A stretch of DNA of 64,000 bases, taken from contig NZ_JANUGU010000009.1 of assembly GCF_024753145.1 (NCBI RefSeq), positions 186,001-250,000 of the forward strand, given 5' to 3'. The notes under the pieces were generated by a model. That model did no database searches. It had not been told where the DNA came from and worked only from the letters and a program-made list of their open reading frames with translations. Below are positions 8,553-16,473 of the stretch, piece by piece (position 1 is the first letter of the stretch; each line of letters opens with the position of its first letter). The stretch is from Massilia terrae (lineage in GTDB: Bacteria; Pseudomonadota; Gammaproteobacteria; Burkholderiales; Burkholderiaceae_D). The translations under genes were made by a program, and so were the position numbers.

Positions 8553-9695
8553 TTATTTCCCCTGCACCGGCGGGGTCGCGCTGGCCACTTTCGGTGCGGC
8601 CAGTTCCACCGTCTGGCCATCCTTCAGGCTGGAATTGGGATTGCGCAGCACGGCGTCGCCTGCCTTCAGGCCGCCGCGGATCTCGTACTTGCCGGTGCGC
8701 TGGTCGCGCGCGCCGACGGTCAGGTCGGCCTTGGCCAGCTTCTTGCCGTCCAGGCGCCAGGCATAGGTCTTGTCGCCGGAGCGGACCATGGCGCTTTCCT
8801 GCAGCATCAGGGCGGCGGTGGTTTCGGAATCGATGCGGCCTTCGGCGTACAGGCCGGACACGCGCGGCTTCGCGCTTTCGCCGGTGAAATTGACCAGCAC
8901 CTGGACCTGGCGCGTGACGTCGTTGGCGCTCGGATCGACGCGCTTGACGATGCCGTTGAAGGCCTGGTCGCCATAGCCGTTGATGCGGAACGCCACCGGC
9001 TGGCCCACTTTCACCTGGCTGATGCGGTCGGCCGAGACCTGGCCTTCGAAGCGCATGCTGGTCGGGTCGATCACTTTCAGCAGTTCCTTGCCGATCGCGG
9101 CGGTGTCGCCGTTCGACACCTTGCGGTCGGACACGATGCCGTCGAACGGCGCGCGCACCACGGTGCGGCCCAACATCTGGCGGGCTGACACTTCGCGGGC
9201 GCGGGCGGCCGACAGGTCGCTCTGGGCATTGTTGCGGCGCACTTCGGCATCGTCCAGCGCCTGCTGCGACGTCATGCCGGAGGCGCGCAGGGTTTTCAGG
9301 CGCTCCAGCGCGCGGCTCGACTGGTCCAGCGCCTGGCTCGAGGCGCGCACCGCTTCCTGGGCGGACAGCAGGCTGTCGCGGATCGAGGTCTCGTCCAGCT
9401 TGACCAGGACGTCGCCCTTGTGCACCGGCTCACCATTTTCCTTAAGCACTTGCAAGACGATGGCCGACACCTCGGCGCGCAGGTCGGCGCGGCGTTCCGG
9501 GAGGATCGAACCGGTGATGGCCGGGCCCGACACCATGGCGTTGCTCTGGATCGTCAGCAAGTCTTCCTGGGATACCAGCAGCGAGACCGGCTTGCTGTCC
9601 TTTTGGCCGTCCGCCTTCGCCGGACCCGGTCCTCCTTTGGAGCAGGCGCCGAGCGCCGTGGCCAGGGCAAGGACGAGTATAGTTTTCCGCAACAT
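8553..9695 (-). CDS. RND efflux periplasmic adaptor (membrane fusion lipoprotein)
   Basis: Membrane-fusion subunit linking the RND pump to an outer-membrane channel. An ATG at 9695 is preferred over an in-frame TTG six bases upstream because GGAG lies seven bases before the ATG. The 380-residue product starts with a lipoprotein signal peptide with lipobox ALGAC (Cys about 18). It then has split lipoyl half-motifs (EPVHKGDVLVKLD and VRAPFDGIVSDR) flanking an alpha-hairpin (about residues 100-160), followed by beta-barrel and membrane-proximal domains. First gene of the two-gene efflux operon. Confidence 0.93.
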   Translation of the reverse strand: MLRKTILVLALATALGACSKGGPGPAKADGQKDSKPVSLLVSQEDLLTIQSNAMVSGPAITGSILPERRADLRAEVSAIVLQVLKENGEPVHKGDVLVKLDETSIRDSLLSAQEAVRASSQALDQSSRALERLKTLRASGMTSQQALDDAEVRRNNAQSDLSAARAREVSARQMLGRTVVRAPFDGIVSDRKVSNGDTAAIGKELLKVIDPTSMRFEGQVSADRISQVKVGQPVAFRINGYGDQAFNGIVKRVDPSANDVTRQVQVLVNFTGESAKPRVSGLYAEGRIDSETTAALMLQESAMVRSGDKTYAWRLDGKKLAKADLTVGARDQRTGKYEIRGGLKAGDAVLRNPNSSLKDGQTVELAAPKVASATPPVQGK

Positions 9696-9759
9696 TGTCA
9701 ATCTCCGAGAGTGGACTTTTATTTAATTCTTGGAACGCGCATAAATACGGTCAGCGCGC

Positions 9760-9788
9760 AGTATCCTAGAGGCTGCCACAAGCGTCAA
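9760..9788 (-). promoter_or_regulatory. sigma70 promoter of the RND operon
   Basis: On the minus strand: TTGACG (complement of 9783-9788), 17-base spacer, GATACT (complement of 9760-9765). This near-consensus promoter lies about 65 bases before the adaptor start codon. The rest of the 9696-10064 gap has no gene. It contains a perfect 12-base palindrome GAAATGCATTTC at 9843-9854, a related half-site at 9864-9872, and a REP pair. Confidence 0.65.
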
Positions 9789-9937
9789 CGAATGTTCCCG
9801 CGTGTTGCGGAAATGGTGGGATGAACTGCGGTATGGTGCGACGAAATGCATTTCAGGTGGGCTGGAATGCATCGAAAAACTGTCCGGATTGTCCGCCGAC
9901 CGTCCGCTTGCGGACATTCGGCCCGCATCAGGAAACT

Positions 9938-10044
9938 ACCGTCATTCCCACGGACGCAGGAATCCCATTTCGCGGGCCGGACACCAGGCTTGATGTTTGC
10001 ACAGTGCATCGGAAATGGGGCTCCCGCGTTCGCGGGAACGACGT
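9938..10044. repeat. REP-like inverted pair (BIME-like)
   Basis: Two units in opposite orientation. The left one reads CGTCATTCCC...GGAATCCCATTT. The right one reads AAATGGGG...CGGGAACGACG. About 40 bases of spacer lie between them. The pair fills most of the gap between the PAP2-like gene and the RND promoter. Confidence 0.7.
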
Positions 10045-10064
10045 GCGCACTGAGAACCGAGTTC

Positions 10065-10481
10065 TTAGCGGAACAATGCGTTGACGATGAAGCCCATCGC
10101 GATACCGGTGCAGATCCCGCCGGTGATTTCGACCAGGGTGTGTCCCATCCGTTCACGCAGCAAGGTGTGGCGGCTGTCGCCGCCGGCCAGGCGGTTGATG
10201 GCGGCGGCTTGGCGGCCGACATGCTGGCGCAGGCTGTTGGCGTCGATCATCACGATGAAGGCCAGCGTGACCGCCACCCCGAAGGCCGGGTGCCCGATGC
10301 CCTCACGCAGCGCGATCAGGGTCGCCATGCTGGTGACCACCGAGCTGTGGTTGCTTGGAAAGCCGCCGTTGCCGACCAGGTTGAAGGCCCAGCGCCGCTG
10401 GCGCGCGCTATTGATCAGGAATTTGATCGGGCCGACCACGAGCCAGGTCAGGAACGGGGTAACCAGGTAAGCAAGAGTCAT
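10065..10481 (-). CDS. divergent PAP2 family membrane protein (DUF212)
   Basis: A 138-residue integral membrane protein of the divergent PAP2 (DUF212, YuiD-like) family, distant relatives of type 2 phosphatidic acid phosphatases. Visible family features are GGFPSNHSSVV near residue 40 (the SxxH-type phosphatase signature), MIDANSLRQHVGRQA around residue 78, and a terminal LRERMGHTLVEITGG block with HT. Three to four membrane spans are expected. Monocistronic. Enzymatic activity has not been established for this family, so only the fold is called. Confidence 0.85.
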   Translation of the reverse strand: MTLAYLVTPFLTWLVVGPIKFLINSARQRRWAFNLVGNGGFPSNHSSVVTSMATLIALREGIGHPAFGVAVTLAFIVMIDANSLRQHVGRQAAAINRLAGGDSRHTLLRERMGHTLVEITGGICTGIAMGFIVNALFR

Positions 10482-10607
10482 GTCTTTTCCAGAAAGTGAT
10501 TGGCGCGCGGCATTATCTCAGATGCACGGCACTGCGGCGACCTTCCTCGCGCCATTCGCAGATGGGAGACAGTAATATTCCTTCTGGCGCAGATGCAAGG
10601 GGAAGCA

Positions 10608-11666
10608 ATGCGGCATTTCAAGTTGTCTTTCATTTTTACTATCGTTTTGCTGGCCCTGGCCGGCTGGTGGGGCTACGCCCGCGGCGGCCCGGCCGGGTTG
10701 CTGCAGGCGCTGTGGATCGCGGCCGTGCTGGGCGTGCTGGAAGTTTCGCTGTCCTTCGACAACGCGGTCGTCAACGCCACCGTGCTGCGCGGCTGGAACC
10801 CGCTCTGGCAGCGCCTGTTCCTGACGGCCGGCATCGTCGTGGCCGTGTTCGGCATGCGGCTCCTGTTCCCCCTGGCCATAGTCGCGGTCGCAACCGGGCT
10901 GGGCCTGGTGGACGTATGGCAAATGGCCCTGTCCCACCCGGACCAGTACGCGCGCCACCTGGCCGCGCGCCATGCCGAGGTGGCGGTGTTCGGCGGCGCC
11001 TTCCTGCTGCTGGTGTTCCTCAATTTCCTGTTCGACGACGACAAGATCCTGCACTGGCTCGGCCGCGCCGAGGAACAGGCCAACAAATACGGCACCGCGG
11101 GGCTGGCCGTGCTGCTGACCCTGCTGGCCGCCGGCGCCGCCATGAGCATGATGCCCGCGCCGCAGCAGCTGCCGGTGCTGGTCGCCGGCGTGGTCGGGGT
11201 CGGCGCCTATGTCGGCGTCGACTGGCTCAGCGGCCTGCTGGAGGAGGAAGAGCACGATCCCGGCATCGGCAAGATGATCGCGCGCGGCAGCATCGGCGGC
11301 TTCCTCTACCTGGAGGTGCTGGACGCCTCGTTCAGCTTCGACGGCGTGATCGGCGCCTTCGCCATTTCGCAGGACATCGTCGTGATCATGCTGGGGCTGG
11401 CCATCGGCGCCATGTTCGTGCGCTCCCTCACCGTGTTCCTGGTCCAGCGCGGCACGCTCGACGAATTCGTGTTCCTCGAACATGGCGCCCATTACGCCAT
11501 CGGCATCCTCGCGCTGATCATGTTCCTCAGTGTGGAGTACGATATTCCGGAGTGGTTCACCGGCCTGTCCGGGGTCGCATTCATCCTGGTTTCGCTGTGG
11601 TCGTCGGTGCGCTACCGGCAGCGCCTGGCGCGCGAGTCCGGGCGCGACGCCACGGAACCGGCCTAG
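10608..11666 (+). CDS. DUF475 / TerC-like integral membrane protein
   Basis: A 352-residue polytopic membrane protein of the DUF475 family, relatives of TerC. The ATG at 10608 is chosen over the frame's first codon because AAGGGGAAG precedes it and it leads straight into TM1 (FIFTIVLLALAGWWGYA). Two similar acidic membrane motifs are visible: LEVSLSFDNAVVNA and LEVLDASFSFDGVIGAF. These intramembrane acids are typical of TerC-type proteins, which are linked to metal-ion efflux during protein secretion. It is 20 bases upstream of a TerD gene, which supports a shared stress or metal role. Exact function is unknown. Confidence 0.88.
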   Translation: MRHFKLSFIFTIVLLALAGWWGYARGGPAGLLQALWIAAVLGVLEVSLSFDNAVVNATVLRGWNPLWQRLFLTAGIVVAVFGMRLLFPLAIVAVATGLGLVDVWQMALSHPDQYARHLAARHAEVAVFGGAFLLLVFLNFLFDDDKILHWLGRAEEQANKYGTAGLAVLLTLLAAGAAMSMMPAPQQLPVLVAGVVGVGAYVGVDWLSGLLEEEEHDPGIGKMIARGSIGGFLYLEVLDASFSFDGVIGAFAISQDIVVIMLGLAIGAMFVRSLTVFLVQRGTLDEFVFLEHGAHYAIGILALIMFLSVEYDIPEWFTGLSGVAFILVSLWSSVRYRQRLARESGRDATEPA

Positions 11667-11686
11667 CACATAAAGAAAGGGACATC

Positions 11687-12262
11687 ATGGCTATCCATCT
11701 GCAAAAAGGCGGCAACGTCAGCCTCTCGCAGGAAGCGCCCGGCGTGCAGCGGGTGATCATCGGCCTCGGCTGGGCACCGGAACCGCCCAACGGTACGGTG
11801 TGCGACCTCGACAGCAGCGCCTTCCTGCTGCGCGCCGACGGCAAGGTCAAGAGCGACGACGACTTCGTTTTCTACAACAACCTGCGCTCGGAGGATGGCT
11901 CGGTCGAGCATGCCGGCGACAAGCTGACCAGCCCCAACACCACCGACGAGGAACAGCTCGAGGTCGACCTCGCCCACGTGCCGCCCGACATCCAGCGCAT
12001 CGCGGTGGCGGTCACGATCCGCGACGCCGAGGCGCGCCACCAGGATTTCGGCATGGTCAGCCATGCCTTCATCCGCTGCGTGGATGCCGACAGCGACCGC
12101 GAGATCGCGCGCTTCGACCTCAGCGAAGACTACTCCAGCGAAACCTCGCTCGTCTTTGGCGAACTGGTGCGTGCCAATGGCGACTGGCGCTTCCGCGCGG
12201 TGGGCCAGGGCTACCGCGGCGGGCTGTCGCCACTGGCCCGTTCCTACGGGGTCGACGCCTGA
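11687..12262 (+). CDS. TerD family protein
   Basis: A 191-residue TerD-domain protein (tellurium-resistance/stress family; known members bind calcium through acidic clusters). Start at 11687 follows an AAAGAAAGGGA ribosome site. Hallmarks are the N-terminal LQKGGNVSLSQ, the GLGWAP turn, CDLDSSAFLL with its calcium-site acids, DDFVFYNN, and FDLSEDYSSETSLVFGELVR near the C-terminus. The frame is open far upstream through the DUF475 gene, but only this part has family similarity. It forms an operon with the DUF475 membrane protein. Cytoplasmic; precise role unknown. Confidence 0.92.
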   Translation: MAIHLQKGGNVSLSQEAPGVQRVIIGLGWAPEPPNGTVCDLDSSAFLLRADGKVKSDDDFVFYNNLRSEDGSVEHAGDKLTSPNTTDEEQLEVDLAHVPPDIQRIAVAVTIRDAEARHQDFGMVSHAFIRCVDADSDREIARFDLSEDYSSETSLVFGELVRANGDWRFRAVGQGYRGGLSPLARSYGVDA

Positions 12263-12353
12263 CATTTTGACAATCGGCGCGGGCATGGCAGAATGATCGC
12301 GCCGCAACTTTTACGTGCGGCAACTCACCGTTCAACCCAGCACGCCCTCGACC

Positions 12354-12752
12354 ATGCCGATGACCCTGCCCAAGCGCGCCCTTGCGATCGTCCTGTCCCT
12401 GCTCATTGCCTGCGCCGTGCTGTTCGCGCTCTACATCTGGTTCGCGCTGAGCTGGTCGTATTCGGAAGGCGAACGCGCCGGCTACCTGCAGAAGCTGTCG
12501 CACAAGGGCTGGCTGTGCAAGACCTGGGAAGGCGAGATCCTGCTGTCGAGCATGCCGGGCGCGATTCCCGAGCGCTTCGCCTTCACGGTGCGCGACCCGG
12601 CCGTGGTCACCCAGCTGCAGCAGGCCATGGGCCAGCGCGTGCAGCTGACCTACTCGCAGCACAAGGGCTTGCCCACCAGCTGCTTCGGCGAGACCGAGTA
12701 CTTCGTCGACAAGGTGCACGTCGGCGGCCAGGGGCCGGTGACGCCGATGTGA
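12354..12752 (+). CDS. conserved single-span membrane protein
   Basis: About 132 residues with one N-terminal membrane span (ALAIVLSLLIACAVLFALYIWFAL). It is followed by a conserved periplasmic-type domain with WSYSEGERAGYLQKLSHKGWLCKTWEGE and a late LPTSCFGETEYFVDKV. This layout is seen in uncharacterised Burkholderiales proteins. The start is uncertain: ATG at 12354 or 12360, or a GTG at 12315; no clear ribosome site decides. Two cysteines (in WLCKTW and TSCFGE) might form a disulfide. Function unknown. Confidence 0.7.
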   Translation: MPMTLPKRALAIVLSLLIACAVLFALYIWFALSWSYSEGERAGYLQKLSHKGWLCKTWEGEILLSSMPGAIPERFAFTVRDPAVVTQLQQAMGQRVQLTYSQHKGLPTSCFGETEYFVDKVHVGGQGPVTPM

Positions 12753-12771
12753 AGGCAAAACTCATCAGCCA

Positions 12772-12804
12772 TCGTCGTTCCCGCGCACGCGGGAACCCCA
12801 TTTC
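12772..12804. repeat. REP-like palindrome (single unit)
   Basis: CGTCGTTCCCGCG followed by CGCGGGAACCCCATTT, a member of the dispersed palindrome family. It lies just after the membrane-protein gene, where it may act as a transcript end. Confidence 0.7.
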
Positions 12805-12818
12805 TCCCGCCCACCCGC

Positions 12819-12898
12819 TGAGTTCAACTCAACCCTCAGCGCACGCCTGAGCAGGATCAAGCGCCCCGTTCCCACCTCCCCTACGCTGAGTTAACTCA
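12819..12898 (+). promoter_or_regulatory. paired TGAGTT/AACTCA dyads upstream of phoD-like gene
   Basis: TGAGTTCAACTCA at 12819-12831 and TGAGTTAACTCA at 12887-12898 share the same inverted half-sites TGAGTT/AACTCA, 68 bases apart start to start. A third, looser dyad (CTCAG...CTGAG) lies between them at about 12835-12852. The second dyad ends 20 bases before the start codon. Two matching dyads in front of one gene look like operators. I do not match them to a Pho box. Confidence 0.5.
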
Positions 12899-12917
12899 AG
12901 CGTTCAGGGAGGTTCAC

Positions 12918-14717
12918 ATGGACCGACGCGGCTTCATCCGCAGCGCAATGTTCTACACCGTGGCCAGCGCCACCGCCGGCCTGGCCGGCTGCCACGCCGG
13001 CGCACAGGACGACACGGGCGGCGGCGGCAACGTCCCGCCCACCAACGCGGCCTTTCCGCAAGGCGTGGCCAGCGGCGATCCCAAGGACGCCAGCGTCGTG
13101 TTCTGGACCCGTTATCCAAGCGGCGGGGCGCTGCGGCTGGAAGTGGCGCTGGGCCAGGATTTCTCCCGCCCCGTGGCCACGGTCAGCCTGTCCGCACTGG
13201 CCGCGTACGACTTCACGGTGCGCGCCAAGGTCATCAACCTGCTGCCGGGCACCCAGTACTATTACCGCTTCGTCGCCGGCAAGGACGTCAGCCCCATCGG
13301 CATGGCGCGCACGGCGCCGGCCGCATCCAGCGCGCCGCAGTCGCTGCGCTTCGCGTGGATCTCGTGCCAGGACTGGAGCTTCAACCATTGGGGCGCGTTC
13401 AGCCTGCTCGCGCGGGAATCGCTGGACTTCGTGGTCCACGTCGGCGACTACGTCTATGAGCTGGTCGACACCAGCTTCAAGCAAGGCCAGGCCGAGCCCA
13501 CACACACCTACATCACCCTGCCCAACGGCGCGCCCACCGGCGGCAGCTCGCCCGGCATCCACGCCACCAGCGTGGAAGACTACCGCACGCTCTATCGCAC
13601 CTATCGCGGCGACACCCGCCTGCAGGAAGTGCACCGCCTCTTCCCCATGATCGCCATGTGGGACGACCACGAATTCTCCGACGACTGCTGGCAGGACCAC
13701 CAGACCTACACCAATGCCGACTTGCGTGAAACCGCGCGCCGCCGCAACGCCAACCAGGCCTGGGCCGAATACATGCCGGTCGACCTGGGCGACGTGTCGT
13801 TCGACCGCAACAACCCGGCCTACGACAACATCCGCATCTACCGCGACTTCCATTTCGGCTCGCTGCTGCATCTCGTGATGACAGACGAACGGCTCTACCG
13901 CGACGACCACGTGGTGTCGGAAGCGGACGTCGCCCGCTCCCTGGGCCACGATCCGGTGAACGGCGACGACTTCATCGGCTCGCGCGCCTTCGTCCCGCGC
14001 GACGTGCTGCTCGCCGCGGAAGAAGCCGACACCATCGCCCTCGGACACCCGCCGTCGATCCTTGGCCAGACACAGACCACCTGGTGGAAGAACACCATGC
14101 GCGCATCGACCGCGCGCTGGCGGGTGTGGGGGAACGAAGTGCCGCTCAACCGCATGTGGCTGGACCTGAGCCGCATCGGCATCTCGCAGTGGGACAAGCT
14201 GTTCGTGCTGAACGCCGACGTGTGGGACGGCTACCCGAGCGCGCGGGCCGACCTGATGAACTACCTGAAGGCGCAAGCCATCCACAACGTGGTGTCGCTC
14301 AGCGGCGACCTGCACGCCTTCCAGTGCGGCGTGGTGCGCAACGATCCCGATCCCGCGCTCGGCACCGCTGTCATGGTCGACTTCGTTGGAGCGGGGATCA
14401 GCAGCCCTTCGTTCTACCGCGAGATCCTGCAGCAGCTCGGCCGCATCGGGCAGTCGCGCATCACGGATTTGGCCGCGATTCCGGATGCGCTCGACCGGCT
14501 GATGCGCAACCAGAACCCGGACCTGCTCTTCGGTGACCACGATGCCCAGGGGTACGCCGTCGCCACCGTCACGCCGGACAACCTCGTCGTCGTCTTCAAC
14601 AAGGTCAAGCCCCTGAACTCCGACGGCTCGGCACCGGCCAACCCGCTATCGACCCGCACGCGCATCACGCTCGCCAACGGCTCGACCGCACCGACAGTGG
14701 AGGAAAACGTCAATTGA
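12918..14717 (+). CDS. PhoD-type alkaline phosphatase, Tat-exported
   Basis: A 599-residue metallophosphoesterase of the PhoD family, releasing phosphate from phosphomono- and diesters outside the cytoplasm. The N-terminus is a twin-arginine signal (MDRRGFIRSAMF) that also contains a lipobox-like LAGC, so it may be a Tat-exported lipoprotein. A PhoD N-terminal beta domain covers about residues 45-140. The catalytic domain shows HVGDYVYE, MWDDHEFSDDCW and SGDLHAFQCG metal-ligand motifs. A GGGAGG ribosome site precedes the ATG, and two palindromic dyads lie upstream (12819-12898). Expression under phosphate limitation would be expected from the family but is not shown by a Pho box. Confidence 0.92.
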   Translation: MDRRGFIRSAMFYTVASATAGLAGCHAGAQDDTGGGGNVPPTNAAFPQGVASGDPKDASVVFWTRYPSGGALRLEVALGQDFSRPVATVSLSALAAYDFTVRAKVINLLPGTQYYYRFVAGKDVSPIGMARTAPAASSAPQSLRFAWISCQDWSFNHWGAFSLLARESLDFVVHVGDYVYELVDTSFKQGQAEPTHTYITLPNGAPTGGSSPGIHATSVEDYRTLYRTYRGDTRLQEVHRLFPMIAMWDDHEFSDDCWQDHQTYTNADLRETARRRNANQAWAEYMPVDLGDVSFDRNNPAYDNIRIYRDFHFGSLLHLVMTDERLYRDDHVVSEADVARSLGHDPVNGDDFIGSRAFVPRDVLLAAEEADTIALGHPPSILGQTQTTWWKNTMRASTARWRVWGNEVPLNRMWLDLSRIGISQWDKLFVLNADVWDGYPSARADLMNYLKAQAIHNVVSLSGDLHAFQCGVVRNDPDPALGTAVMVDFVGAGISSPSFYREILQQLGRIGQSRITDLAAIPDALDRLMRNQNPDLLFGDHDAQGYAVATVTPDNLVVVFNKVKPLNSDGSAPANPLSTRTRITLANGSTAPTVEENVN

Positions 14718-14743
14718 AGATCGACCCAGCTCAGTAAAAAAGA

Positions 14744-14780
14744 ACCGTCGTCCCCGCGCGGGAAGGCGGGGAACCATAGA
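14744..14780. repeat. REP-like palindrome, GC-rich subtype
   Basis: CCGTCGTCCCCGCGCG...GGCGGGGAACCATAG. A somewhat degenerate unit of the second subtype, between the converging phoD-like and yjbQ genes. Confidence 0.6.
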
Positions 14781-14831
14781 CACGTCGAGCCGTCGAAACA
14801 CGAAACGCCAGAGCACGCAAGGGATGCGCCC

Positions 14832-15248
14832 TCACGCGCCCAGCACGGTCACCACCACCGACCGCCGCTGCGGCGCCGTACGATGCTCCCACAGATAAAT
14901 CCCCTGCCACGTCCCAAGCAGCAAGCTTCCCCCGCCGATCGGCACAGTCAACCCGGTATCCGTGAGCACGCTGCGCGCATGCGCCGACATATCATCCGGC
15001 CCTTCGAGCTCGTGGCTGTAGTGTGGATCCCCATCCGGCGCCAGGCGCGCCATGATGGTTTCAAGATCGCGCCGCACGTCGGCGTCCGCGTTTTCGGTGA
15101 TGGTCAGCGAGCAACTGGTGTGCTGAACGAACACCTGTGCCAGCCCGCACTGCACACCCGCCGCGCGCACCACCTTGGCGACCTCATCGCTGATATTCTG
15201 CGTGCCCCTGCCGCGCGTCGAAAAGTGAAGGATCTCTTGATGTGCCAT
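14832..15248 (-). CDS. YjbQ family protein (UPF0047)
   Basis: A 138-residue YjbQ/UPF0047 protein. The family is a compact trimeric fold with weak thiamine-phosphate synthase activity reported for some members. Signature segments are FVQHTSCSLTITENADADVRRDLE (residues about 43-66, with conserved His and Asp), HYSHELEGPDDMSAH (about 78-92), and GTWQGIYLWEHRT near the end. Complete length. Monocistronic and convergent with the phosphatase gene. Confidence 0.92.
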   Translation of the reverse strand: MAHQEILHFSTRGRGTQNISDEVAKVVRAAGVQCGLAQVFVQHTSCSLTITENADADVRRDLETIMARLAPDGDPHYSHELEGPDDMSAHARSVLTDTGLTVPIGGGSLLLGTWQGIYLWEHRTAPQRRSVVVTVLGA

Positions 15249-15301
15249 TTGCTAACCCAGCCTCAGGACAAAGTTGTCGTCGTGCCCGGCACTGCCGAGC
15301 C

Positions 15302-15332
15302 CGACTTCCCGCGCGGCGGGAACCCCGTTTCC
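15302..15332. repeat. REP-like palindrome (single unit)
   Basis: GACTTCCCGCG then GCGGGAACCCCGTTT, a degenerate copy of the family. It lies between yjbQ and the end of the esterase gene, both on the minus strand. Confidence 0.55.
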
Positions 15333-15375
15333 CCAGCAGACCACCAAAGCATAGCGCAGCCGTTCGCGCACACAA

Positions 15376-16416
15376 TCACCGCTTCGGCATCTCCCGATCC
15401 AAAAACTTCACGGTCGCATCCACCGTCGGCTGCAGCCACGGATCGAACATCCAGAAGGAATGCGGCGTGTCCTTGATGAACACCACCTCGCTGTCCACGC
15501 CAACCTGCTTCATCCTGGCGATCATGTCATCGCGCCCGACCGCAAAGCGCGGCTGCGCGCTGTCGACAAACAGGATCGGCGGCATCCCCGCGTGCACATA
15601 ACGGATCGGCGATGCCTCCGCCCACAACTCGCTCTTCTCGGCATAACGCCCACCGAACCACATGCCGGCGGCGGACGGGCTCTTCTTCGGATCATCCTCG
15701 TTGGTGCGCGCCGCCTCCGACGTGAAATCGGAAAGTCCGTCGATGTTGACGATGGCCTGCACCGCGCTCGACACCTTGCTGCTTGCCGCGCCCGGATCGA
15801 AGCGGTCCAGGTTCCCGGTCACCCCCGCGAGGCTGGCGATCTGGCCGCCGGCCGATCCGCCTGCCAGCGCGAACCGATTCGGATCGAGGCGATACTCGTC
15901 CGCGTGGCCACGCACCCAGCGCACGGCGGCACGGGCGTCATGGATCGCGGCCGGATACAGCGCCTCGCCGGACAGGCGGTAGCTGATGGTGACCGCCGCA
16001 TAACCGCGCTCCGCCAGCCGGATCGCCATCGGCACGAACTCGGACCGGAAGCCCGAGCGCCAGCCGCCGCCGTGGACGATGATCACCGTCGGGAAGCGCT
16101 CACCCGCGCGCGCCGATGAAGGCAAATACAGGTCCAGCCTCAGGCAGCGCGTGCCGTACTGGATGTAGGTCTTGTCGGCCACCTTGACGACATCTGGCGG
16201 CAGCTCCGAACTCGCGATCTGGATGAACGGATACTTCTTGATGTTCTTGTCGTAGGTGTGCTGGAAGTCGTAAGTGTTGGTCGGGTCCGGCGGGGGCTCG
16301 ATGCAGTCGGCGGCTTTGGCGAGGAAAGGCAGCGCGAGGACGGCTGCGGCGAAGAAGCGTACGTACAAGAGCGGCATGGAAGACCCGGCGGTAGCGAAAC
16401 CGTGCCAGTATGCCAT
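15376..16416 (-). CDS. secreted alpha/beta hydrolase (BD-FAE-like esterase)
   Basis: Predicted exported esterase/lipase of 346 residues. It shows HGGGWRSGF (oxyanion hole, about residue 116), the nucleophile elbow GGSAGG (about residue 190), an acid-bearing FVDSAQPR segment and the catalytic-His segment [10 protein letters not shown] near the end. The first ATG has an AAGG ribosome site; an internal ATG at 16377 gives a more compact signal peptide ([22 protein letters not shown]), so the true start is unsettled. The gene diverges from the BNR-repeat gene across a short gap, and both products are exported, which hints at linked carbohydrate-ester breakdown. Confidence 0.85.
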   Translation of the reverse strand: MAYWHGFATAGSSMPLLYVRFFAAAVLALPFLAKAADCIEPPPDPTNTYDFQHTYDKNIKKYPFIQIASSELPPDVVKVADKTYIQYGTRCLRLDLYLPSSARAGERFPTVIIVHGGGWRSGFRSEFVPMAIRLAERGYAAVTISYRLSGEALYPAAIHDARAAVRWVRGHADEYRLDPNRFALAGGSAGGQIASLAGVTGNLDRFDPGAASSKVSSAVQAIVNIDGLSDFTSEAARTNEDDPKKSPSAAGMWFGGRYAEKSELWAEASPIRYVHAGMPPILFVDSAQPRFAVGRDDMIARMKQVGVDSEVVFIKDTPHSFWMFDPWLQPTVDATVKFLDREMPKR

Positions 16417-16473
16417 GAAACCTTGCCCATCCTTCGCGTAGAATCGCTCAGCTTACTGCGCGAAAACTCCTCC

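Noticed and set aside
5328-9188. Open frame of over 1,200 codons on the plus strand, antisense to the RND operon
   Set aside because: It is composed of His/Gln/Arg-rich low-complexity sequence typical of the complement of a GC-rich gene, has no family similarity, and the minus-strand RND genes are unambiguous.
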